64,000 nt of DNA from Corylus avellana (Eukaryota > Streptophyta > Magnoliopsida > Fagales > Betulaceae): the NCBI RefSeq assembly GCF_901000735.1, contig NC_081545.1, positions 15,872,745 through 15,936,744 of the forward strand, in the 5' to 3' direction. The notes beneath the pieces were generated by a model that saw nothing but the letters and a program-made list of their open reading frames with translations, was not told the origin of the DNA and searched no databases. Below, piece by piece: positions 24,300-34,218 of this stretch. A program made the position numbers and the translations under genes. Numbering within the stretch: the first letter of the stretch is position 1; the number at the start of each line of letters is the position of its first letter.

Positions 24300-25436
24300 T
24301 TCCTCTTGTGGTTTATTTATTTTTTGTATATTTTTCTCTTAATCTTCCGGGTTAATCTTGGGCTTTTTTTTATTTTGATTTTTCCGTTTTTTTGTATATT
24401 TTTCTTCTCACCCATCTTTTGGGTTAATCTTGAGCTTTTGGGTTTTGTTTTTCAGGTTAATCTTGAGCTTTTGGGTATTGATTTTTGGGTTTAGTTGTAT
24501 ATTTTTCTCTTAATCTTTTGGGTTGAGCTTTTGGTATCGATTTTTTGTTTTGTTTTGTTTTTTGTATATATTTTTCTCTTAAATCTTCTGAGTTAATCTT
24601 GAACTTTTGGGTATTGATTTTTGGATTTTTTTTTTTCTTAATATTCTTGGTTAATCTTGAGCTTTTGGGTATTGAATTAACGTTGAGCTTTTGTATATTT
24701 TTCTCTTAATCTTCTAGGTTAATCTTGAGCTTTTTTTGGGTTTTGGTTTTTTGATTTTTCTTTTTTTTTTTTGTATATTTTTCTCTTAATCTTCTGGGTT
24801 AATCTTGAATTCTTGGTTAATCTTGAGCTTTTGGGTATTGAATTGATGTTGAGCTTTTGTATATTTTTCTCTTAATCTTTTGGGTTAATCTTGAGCTTTT
24901 TTGGGGTATTGAATTGATGTTGAGCTTTTGTATATTTTTTTCTTAGTCTTCTGGGTTAATCTTGACCTTTTTTTGGGTTTTGATTTTTTTTATTTTTCGG
25001 TTTTTTTGTATATTTTTCTCTAGGTCAATCTTGAGCTTTTGGGTATTGATCTTTGGGTTTTGTTTTTCGGGTTAATCTTGAGCTTTTGGGTATTATTGTT
25101 GGGTTTTGTTGTATATTTTTCTCTTTATCTTCTGGGTTGAGCTTTTGAGTATTGATTTTTGGGTTTTGTTTCTCGGGTTAATTTTGAGCTTTTGGGTACT
25201 TTTTGGTATATTTTTCTCTTTATCTTTTGGGTATTGATTTTTGGGTTTTTTTTTTTTTTTTTCTTAATCTTCTGTGATAATCTTGAGTTTTGGGTATTGA
25301 TTTTTGGGTTTTTTTTGGATTTTTTTTTCTTAATCTTCGAGGCTAATCTTGAGCTTTTGGGTATTGAATTGATGTTGTGTTCTCTGGGTTTTGGGTTTTG
25401 TTATAGGTTAATCTTGAGCTTTTGGGGTTTTTTTTG

Positions 25437-25473
<37 letters not shown>

Positions 25474-25510
25474 CGTGTTAATCTTGAGCTTTTTATGTAT
25501 TGATTTTTTA
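24300..25510 (+). repeat. Degenerate pyrimidine-rich minisatellite
   Basis: About twenty variable copies of a roughly 65-bp unit built of GGGTTAATCTTGAGCTTTTG, GGTATTGATTTTTGGGTTTTG and TGTATATTTTTCTCTTAATC, with internal expansions and losses. It ends in (TA)n at 25442-25470. The open frames over it are hydrophobic by-products of T-richness, not genes. A single isolated unit lies near 29330-29395. Confidence 0.9.
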
Positions 25511-27256
25511 TGTTTTTTTTTTTAAATTTTTTTTTCTAATTTTTTATTTTTCTCTTATTCTTCTGCAGATGCAGCTACAAATTTTTGGTGGTTGGCTCAA
25601 AGAACAAATCCGGATTTCAATGCAACTTTTTGACTATTTTTTCTCTCCCCACGCACACACTGACACACACCCCACCTCACTTCTTTTTCTTTATATGAAG
25701 TTGGATTTTGACCCATTCACTCATACAATCTAATTTCATTTTAATATATTCATACAAGAATATCGAAGAAGAAAGAAATGGAAATGTATTGCAAATGAAA
25801 ATGTATTGCATCATCATCGACCTCCTAAAATGTCTCAATATCATCAAACACCGCTTATCAGCTCTATTTATTCAAAGTTAGCATTAGGAAGAGCTAAAGA
25901 CAATATGGGAAAGAGATTATTTGTAAACTGATATTAACTCCAATAGAATATATGTAAAAAAACTATCTAATCAATCTACTTCCATCTAATATTAATTGTC
26001 TACCAACACAATGTCTTCACCTAATACTCACTGAAACTACTTCATATCATTATTGAGGGAGGTTGGCTGATATGAGATTCTTAAATTTTGTTAGAAGAAT
26101 GTCCAACCCATTTAAATTTTGTTCTTATGAAAATGGTTTATTTTAAAATTTCTTAAATTTGGGCAGTGCTATTTACTATTTGTTATTTGTTTTTTTAAAG
26201 ATAAATATTTGGAGTACATATATGCTTAACCCATTATCGTGCCTATTGGTTTCCTGATGCATGGCAAATTGGAATATGCAATTTGTTTGCACCCGTGGTA
26301 CTCCACTGCAACCCCTACATAGCAAATCCAAAAGCTACCCTCCTATATCATAGCAATAGCAATGGTTATAAGGATACGTAGATTTTTGAACAAAAAACAA
26401 AAAGAACAAAAAAAGTATTGGGAAGCCACGTTCCAGTCAAGTAGAGTCTGTATTTTTGTGGTCTCTAATAAATGATACATGACTATTTTTCAAATGATTA
26501 ATATTTTTTGTTTGTTATGTCATCGCCTTTAAAAAAAAAAAAAAAAATCAATTTAGTGTAATAATTTTGAGGATTTTAGTATTACAATCAAATTGGGGAT
26601 ATAGATGGATATATTTTTTTAAAAAAAACTGAAAGATAGGTTGTGATGTATAGTACCTACTCATTTGGATTATCGGCAACTTTCTTAAGTATCGATCGAT
26701 AAAAATATATTTTAAGGTATCTCAAGGATTTAGAAAAGATTATTGATTATGATTTAATAATTGTATTATGGTTTTATGAATTTAGGTTGTGAAATGAATG
26801 TTGGTAACTGATTTGGTGACAAAAGAGTTTAGATGAGTTTTTTATCACGGTCAAGATTTGTTGGTGACAATAATCGTACTATAATTGAGGTTATAAAGTA
26901 TGGATTTATGGATGAGAATTTCGTAGTGACAAGTAGTGAATGCCTAAGTTTTGCAGAAATAGATAAAATGAGGTATACCAAAAGATCTATAAGAATTTTG
27001 AAATTTACATTTGTGGTTTAAGAAATTTGATATTGACATGTGCGGTTTAAGGATCTTGATATATTCTATAGAATTTAATGGTTTTGAGGTGGAATTCATA
27101 AAAACCTTTGAGGTAATTCTTAGAATTTGAGGTGTTAAGTCTTATGTGATTGAGATAAACGATATTGAAGTGACGTTTAAAGTTTTGAAGATAAATTGAT
27201 GCTCATAGGTTGTGAATAATAGTTAAAAGTATTGACGCATTAGTAGATATTGTATT
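25511..27256. other. Unassigned DNA with one inverted-duplicated exon-like scrap
   Basis: CTTCTGCAG followed by GCAGCTACAAATTTTTGG... looks like an acceptor and exon edge (25560-25625); the segment around GGCTCAAAGAACAAATCCGG (25595-25625) reappears inverted at about 33365-33400. Nothing else is recognised; 25740-27256 is AT-rich and without supported coding. Confidence 0.35.
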
Positions 27257-27264
27257 ATGATAAT

Positions 27265-28630
27265 TAGGGGTGCAAAGGCGGGCGGTTTTTCCGCTAACCG
27301 CTTACCGCTATAACCGCCTAACCGCCTAACCGCTTTAACCGCTAACCGCCTAACCGCTATAACCGCCTAGCTGTTAGCGGTTAGCGGTTATTGGGTCTAC
27401 TAACCATAACCGCTAACCGTATTTTTATATAATATATTTTTATAATTATAATTATAAAAATATTTATACATATAACATAATCACTTGATCATTAAATCAC
27501 AATTTTTTTTAAAAAAATAATTAAATCACAATTTGAGTATTAATATATTAGCACTATAATTTATATAATTATATCATATAATCACTTGATCATTAAATTA
27601 CAATTTTTTTTTAAAAATAATTAAATCACAATTTGAGTATTAATATATTATCACTATAATTTATATGATTATATCACATGAGATTGATCATTAAATCATT
27701 TGATTATATAATAACAAATTATACATATATAATATGACATAACTCATAAGTATATCAATTCATACTAATACAACAATTAAATATCTAGAGACTTATTTCC
27801 AATATATGTTATAAACTTATAAGTCTATATATGTTATAAGTCTATATAAGTTTACATATGTATATGAATAATATAAACGTATAATATCAATACTTAATCA
27901 TATGATTCAATGACAATTCAAATATTTCATTCAAGACTTCAAGTGAATCATATTATTAATGTAGAATGATGATATGATTCGTATAATATCAAATTAAGTA
28001 ATTGACATTGGATTAAACAATAACCAATGTGTTACTTATAAACACAATTTAAGTATTAATGTATTATCATTATAATTTTAGTAATTTATATATTATCACT
28101 ATAATTGATATGATTATATCACATGATGACTTGATCATTAAATCATATGATTATATAATAATAAATAATGCATATATAATATGACATAACTCATAAGTCA
28201 TAAGTCTACAAGTTAATCATATGATTCATGTACAATGATAATCACAATTGATTCAATTGAATTAAACAATATATTACTTATAACTACAAGTCTACAATTT
28301 AATTAAAGCATTATTAGATACTTTAGGAATTTAGGATTTAGAAGATATTAAAAATACAAGAAAAAAAAATGAGGGTAAAAAAAAGCCCAAAAAAATAAGC
28401 TCAAAAAGCCCTAAAGAAAGCCCAGAAAGCCCAAAAGAAAAAGCCAAATTTTAAAAAAGCGGTTAGCGGGCGGTTATCTATTTCGCTAACCGCTAACCGG
28501 CAGTTAACCGCTAACCGCTAACCGTTAGGCGGTTAGCGGTTGCGGTTAGTGAAATCTACTATCCGCTAAGGCGGTTACGGTTAGCGGTTATTGCCACTAA
28601 CCGCTAACCGTAACCGCCTTTACACCCCTA
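27265..28630. mobile_element. Complete non-autonomous hAT element
   Basis: 1366 bp. Terminal inverted repeats TAGGGGTGCAAAGGCGG and CCGCCTTTACACCCCTA, flanked by a perfect 8-bp target duplication ATGATAAT (27257-27264 and 28631-28638). Both ends carry dense subterminal arrays of CGCTAACCGC/GCGGTTAGCG (about 27280-27420 and 28455-28615). The interior is over 80% AT with its own internal duplications (e.g. TTGATCATTAAATCACAATT twice near 27485 and 27588) and has no transposase. 8-bp duplication plus this terminus is diagnostic of hAT. Confidence 0.93.
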
Positions 28631-28638
28631 ATGATAAT

Positions 28639-29600
28639 TTTAGTTTTATGCCAAAGCCTTAGGTAGAATTTTCTTTACTAGGTAGAGATGATGGATTATT
28701 ATTCTGGAGGTAATTTGAAGTATAGAGCTAAAAGTTGGAAGACAGTATAACACTTACAGCTCGCTTGTTTTATGAATTTTTTTTGGAAGACAGTATAACA
28801 CTTACAACTCGCATGTTTTATAAATTGGGGGAAGAGATTAGTTGTCTTTTACTTAACTTTGCAGCCCACATCTTTTGACTAATTTGAAAAATTTTAGCTG
28901 TTGCCAAATGGAACCTAAATTGAATGTACCAAGGTAAACAACAAATGCTATTTAGCGTGCCCACACACACATATATGTATGCCTATATAAACATATGAGA
29001 AAGGTAAATTATTTTATGCTCGGTATATCACATAATAGATAGGAGTGGAATTTAATTATGACTTGATACAAATATAACCATTACAAGAATGAAATGTGAT
29101 TCTCATAAATTGATTATCTGATTCTGGTATATGACTCATTTTACTGGATCTTGAAAATACAGATTTAGTAGACAGGCAAGAAAGGACATGGGTAAGTTTC
29201 CAAGTTGGAAGTTTCAAAATACCCATGTTATATATTCTCCCTCTTAGGTCTTGCAAGGTCAAGAAAAGAAAAAAGAGAAATTAATAGTCCTGCTATGCCT
29301 TATTTTTTATGCTTATTATTATTATTATTTTGGTATATTTTTCTCTTTTTCTTTTGGTTAATCTTGAACTTTTTGTGGGTATTGATTTTTGGGCTTGTTT
29401 GAGAGCTCCATATTTAATGAATGTTTGCTGTGAAATATGTGCAATCATCAATTATAATTTTTTAAAATTAAAATAACTGTTTTTTAAAATCATTTTAAAA
29501 ATCATAAAAAAAAAAAAGTATTCCCAACTTTGAATATTATCATTATTTATTCTTCTTTGGGAAATGACATAGATTTATCATTTTAATTATTTTTCAGACT
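28639..29600. other. Exon-like scrap and minisatellite unit
   Basis: 29165-29280 carries an intron-like piece (GTAAGTTTCC ... CTTAGGTCTTGCAAGGTCAAG) that is repeated inverted at about 31995-32095. A lone copy of the 24.3-kb minisatellite unit follows at 29330-29395. Two 25-bp direct copies of GGAAGACAGTATAACACTTA lie at 28737 and 28785. No gene is supported. Confidence 0.4.
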
Positions 29601-30390
29601 GCAATGAAGTAAGTCTCCTTTGATGAAGCTTTCTCAAATCTGTGTTTTGAAAGTAAGATTGGCAGAAATAAAGTAGACCACCAAAACGTTGTAGATCTTC
29701 AGAATTGTCGTGTGGCTTCTCGCCCAAACCCTTAGTACATTGCTTCATATGCAACAACATCATTTGTAAATATCAAACTCCTTTTGTATTGAACCTATGT
29801 TATTAATAATAAATTTTACCAAATCTGCGTGGGACTCGAGAACAAACATAACAAAACTTCAACAAAAGATTTGGAAAAAGAAGGTAAACACAAAAAATAA
29901 AACCATATCTTGCGGAAAAAAAGAAGCAAACAGAGGGAGTGGGAGCAGTTGCGTGAGTTTGAAAAATGGAGAAAGAGAAGGAAAAAAAGTTTGAAAAATG
30001 GGGGAAAAAAAAAAAAAAAAAAAAGGTGGTGTCCATGTACTGGTCTAGTTTGTTGGTCCGCTAAGGCCAATTATTGCACAATGTTGTGTCATGAATGAGA
30101 GTGTGGTGAGTGAGAGAGACGAAGAGATAAAAATAAAAAATAAAAAATAAAAAAAAAGTAAAGAAGTGGGGTGGGGCTGCGAAGAAAATGAGGAAAGGAG
30201 AAGAAATAAGCATTATAAGATTAATTGCTATTAGCACAAAAATAAAATCAAAGCAAAAAAAAACTATACTAACAAAAAAATAAAATCCTCTATTAAATAT
30301 TTATACAAATTACACAAATATAAAGATAAAAAAATAAAATAAAATTACAAAGAAAAAAAAATTAAAGCAAACAACAACAAAATAAAAACA
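29601..30390. other. A-rich unassigned DNA
   Basis: Poly-purine and A-rich tracts (for example 30001-30024 and 30120-30155). The open frames here are composed of Lys/Arg or Phe and come from composition. Nothing recognised. Confidence 0.4.
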
Positions 30391-30399
30391 AAAATTACT

Positions 30400-31248
30400 A
30401 GGGATCAAGTAGGTGGAGGATGAGGTGATTGGAGGCTCAGGGCCTTATATATATTACAGACCAAATGTTCATTGATACGAAAAAAGAAAAGAGCTGTTCC
30501 ATAGCGGATGTGCTGCTCCAAGAGACTACTTCTGCAAAGAGAAAACTTAGTATGAACAGAATTATAGATATTTCAGATTGACGAGTTATCAAATGGAATA
30601 TTTATTTCAAATGAGGTACCTGGCTAGAGCTTGGGCGGAAAGATGCACGACACTCCTGTACATTGACCCGGAGCTTTTCTTGCTGTTGTTGGAGACGGGC
30701 GGTAGTCTTCTCCATTTCTACCACCTTTACTCCCAGGTCCTTTCTGTATGACACCACCCGTTTTTCCAACTCATTATTTTCCTGCTTCAAATCCACGTGT
30801 TTTTGTTTGTAGTATTTGAGTAGTCGATGTAAAACCCCAACCTGATTCCTTAAGATCTTCATCTCCTCATTTTTGACACTTAGACGCCGTGCCATGTTAG
30901 AAACTGAAGCAGACCTTGGATATTGAACGCCAATGAATTATTAATAGCGTTAGCATCAGACCTATTAGCCAACAATCTGTGATCCCGTGGAGTTATGAGG
31001 CTTATGGCCACCGCCATAGCAGTCGAATCATGCAACATAACAGAATCATGAATGGTAATAGGATGATTGTCAAAGACAAAAGTTGGCTGCCATACGTCAG
31101 GGTGATCAACGGGTGTGTTAGGGTGTGCAGCAGGCACTTCAGGCTGAACAAGAAGCAAGTCAGGTTGTACATTAGGCATAACAATGGGTTGTGCTACAAG
31201 AGCACCATTTAAGTCAATGTTGTTAACGGATGATGATGATGTTGCCAT
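30400..31248 (-). pseudogene. Unidentified coiled-coil protein gene, frame broken
   Basis: Minus strand. One frame from ATG at 31248 reads MATSSSSVNNIDLNGALV, then a Pro/Val/His-rich stretch, then RLLANRSDANAINNSLAFNI. About 30905 the frame must shift by one base to continue as SASVSNMARRLSVKNEEMKI, leading into an amphipathic helix (about residues KILRNQVGVLHRLLKYYKQK to EKTTARLQQQQEKLRVNVQE) that looks like a continuous coiled coil. A donor (CAG|GTACCTC) ends it at 30620, and an acceptor-like TTTGCAG at about 30537 opens a short terminal exon with a stop before 30400. I do not recognise the family. The one-base break makes a pseudogene likely, unless there is a sequencing error or a second start at 30895. 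Confidence 0.45.
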
Positions 31249-32210
31249 GTTTAGGAGAGTAAGGAAAATATTTGAGAATAAGAAGAATTTGGGAGAGATG
31301 AAATTTTGGGAAGAATGTGCAGGGAGAATAGATGTCAGAAAACTTAGAGTTGTAAGGTATGGCAGTGCTTCAGGAAGAAGCAAGATTGTGTGTGTGTGTT
31401 TTTTTTTTTTTTAAAAAAAAATTAACCTGAGGTAATTCGACAGTAAAAGAGCATACGGCAGACGACCTCGGGCGACGAAGGATTTTTTTGTCAGAAAGAT
31501 CCCGTTGATTTTGGATCATGTCTCCCGTCATAAATTTGACCAAAATTTGTCTCCAGAATCCTTCCTATAAAATTCAGGTCCCTTCTAAGTTAAAACACAA
31601 TTCTTCTGATCAAAGTTTTCACCTATAATCTTCCTATAATATTTTCTCATGTACTGAAACTCAAATTTTCTTCGAGTTTGAGTTTCTTCTCACTTATCAA
31701 AAGAAATATGCAGCATCACAAATTGATTCATGAAACCCAACTTTCTATACTCTCATAGTAAACCATTGAAGCAAGATTATCTTTGATCATGTCCTGTATA
31801 AGCAAGATTATCCTTGATCACGCTTCTCAGGCTAAATATCTTTCTCTTCCCTTAGTGATCTTACATTACAGATGATAGAGAGCACTCGATATGTATGTCC
31901 CAAATGTCTTTGAAAGAAGTCATATACATATCATGTCTTGAAATGCTTTTCAAGCCCTTATATTTACAGCACATCAGGACTCTCTGTTCATCATCTTCTT
32001 TTTCTTGAGCTTGCAAGACCTAAGAAAGAGAATATATAATATGAGTATACATATGGACTTCCAGCTTGGAAACTTACCCAGATCCAGCTTCGCTTGCTTA
32101 TCAATTTCATCCCTAGAATTCATCAAGGCACAACATGTAGTAGTCAAGAATGGATGATGATCTTACATTTTTGTAATAGATGTATTTTGATTGAGTTAGG
32201 ATAATATTTA
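31249..32210. other. Unassigned DNA with inverted exon-like segment
   Basis: On the minus strand a piece around 32080-32130 (MNSRDEIDKQAKLDL then GTAAGTTTCC) and 31900-32010 (CTTAG then VLQAQEKEDDEQRVLM) look like two short exons flanking a 90-bp intron. The same intron edges occur inverted at 29165-29280. I cannot name the protein. Confidence 0.3.
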
Positions 32211-32212
32211 CG

Positions 32213-33168
32213 AGTTTCTTTTGCCCATTTATGATTCGTCAAAGTATAAAGGTTGTAGTACATAAAGAATTATTTTATAAGGCTATTAGAATAACAAATT
32301 AGAGGATGATTAAATAGTGAATGATTGATTTTTAAGAAGGAAATGATGGAAGAATAAGTTAAGAATGGTATTAGAAAGATTAGATTAAGTATGATGAGTA
32401 TGTGATAATAATGCTATTAATTAATTACAAATTGTTGGAGGTGTGTTTTGAGCGTCAGTGGACGTATGGCCTATGAGGATGTATGATGGTGTGTGTCGGT
32501 GTGACTACAACAGATAATTATTGAAGACAGTAAAGTGGTTAGACTAGATATATAAGTTAGTTAAGTGTGCCGTTTGTGGAAAGAAAACTACACCCCTACT
32601 GTCCCTAGCACTCTTAAGTTTAGTATAAAATAAACAGCCCCACCCTTAGAAAAATGCACTCACTTAATTATTATACTTTCACTTATTTCTTATTTTCTTT
32701 CCCCATTCATGCCAACATGTTCTCATCTTCTTCTTTTTTTTGTCTTTTTCTTTTTTCTTTTTTTTCTCCTTATTTCTTCTCTCTCCAACCCTTAGAAGGA
32801 GATCTATATATGGAAGAAAGAGATAGTGAGTGTTACTAAGAGAGATGCCGGCAGTGAGAGAAAAGATGGTATAATTATAGTTTTTCAGATTGGGTTTTCA
32901 ATTTAAAAAGTGGGTTTTTTTGCCCATTTAAGATTCTTCAAGTATAAAGGTTGAAGTACAGAAAGAATTATTTTATAAGACTATTAGAATAACAAAGTAG
33001 AGGGTGATTAAATAGTGAATGATTGATTTTTAAGAAGAAAATGATGGAAGAATAAGTTAAGGGTATTAGAAAGATTAGATTAATTAAGTTTGATGAGTAT
33101 ATGATAATATTGCTATTAATTAATTACAAATTGTTGGAGGTGTGTTTTGAGCGTCGATAGACGTATGT
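32213..33168. repeat. Pair of 255-bp direct repeats
   Basis: Copies at about 32213-32468 and 32914-33168 share TAGTGAATGATTGATTTTTA, GATGGAAGAATAAGTTAAG and GTTGGAGGTGTGTTTTGAGC, about 90% alike, 445 bp apart. Not bounded by TG/CA and with no primer site, so not obviously LTRs; could be a segmental duplication of promoter or intron DNA. Confidence 0.8.
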
Positions 33169-34218
33169 ATATATATATATATATCCACGGTGTTGTCGGT
33201 AGGAAGATAAGAAAGGAGAAAAGAATGAATAAAGTGGTGGTTGGGTTCTTGGGCTACTCAATTAGCATGCAGCAATAAAATTAAGAAATAAAAAGTTGAA
33301 GAAGCTCACGCAAGGCCGCCAAGGGACTCCATGATCATAAAGAAATTAAAAAAAAAATGACAACCTTGAAATCCGGATTTGCTCCTTGAGCCAAAATATT
33401 TATGCCACGCTGCCATGCTGGGGCTCTACTCGTAGGAGGTGCAGAAGTCTCTTAATTAATAACCCCGTTAGCCGACGCTCAAGTGATTTTTGGAAAAAAG
33501 TCGTAAGGCAAGGATGGTGCTTGAGAATTGCGAATGTTGTCATTTATTGTTCTTGTCTAATATGGAATCAGACGATGTTTTAAGCAACCTTTGTGCTTTT
33601 GAAGTAGTTTGGCCGATCTGATTTTCCTTTGACCTTTTCATTTTCATTTTCATTTTGGTTTTCTTTCTTTAAGGCTAGAGATGCAAAAGTCTCTGTCTTG
33701 TTAATTTTAATTTGATCCATTTAATTAAATGGGGTCATATTTTTCAATTTTAATCCTCTACTTTGTATCGAGTTTATGAGTGATGTCAAAAACCGTCAAA
33801 TTGTCATCTCGAACAAGCAAAGGGGTATACAACTCTTCTAGGCATGATATGACCTAACCTATCCCAAAGAAGCTGAAAATAATTTTCCATAAAAAGTGCA
33901 AGCAATCTCAGGCGAGGATCATATTTGCAAGGAGTAAATTACATAGATATTGGCAAGCACTTCGGACTCTTCTCATCAAGATGTCTCTGCAAAGGTTCTC
34001 CACCAAGCTTGTTTTCATCAACCTGTTGCTCAAGCATATGCTTTATATAATAAGCACTTCTACACAAATTGATTAGTGCAAATAGAAAAGCTTACATATA
34101 CAACAATTCTCACAAACAATATTGAACGCCTAAATTACACACAACTCTCTCATTCACTCTCCCAACTTTCCAAGGTAGTAAAATAAGGCTGCAGACTTGA
34201 TTTGGTTGTGTCAGAATG
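33169..34218. other. Unassigned DNA, exon-like scrap near 33290-33480
   Basis: A GC-richer segment, minus strand, contains LAQGANPDFKVVIF, whose DNA matches the inverted scrap at 25595. 33600-34218 is AT-rich flank of the resistance pseudogene, likely its 3' UTR side. No confident gene. Confidence 0.3.

Noticed and set aside
24306..25733. Chain of hydrophobic plus-strand frames that look like membrane proteins
   Set aside because: Phe/Leu/Ile content reflects the T-rich minisatellite; no start context, no conserved domain, and units vary in frame.
32213..33168. LTR pair of a small retrotransposon
   Set aside because: Repeat ends are not TG/CA, and no primer site or polypurine tract is present in the 445-bp spacer.
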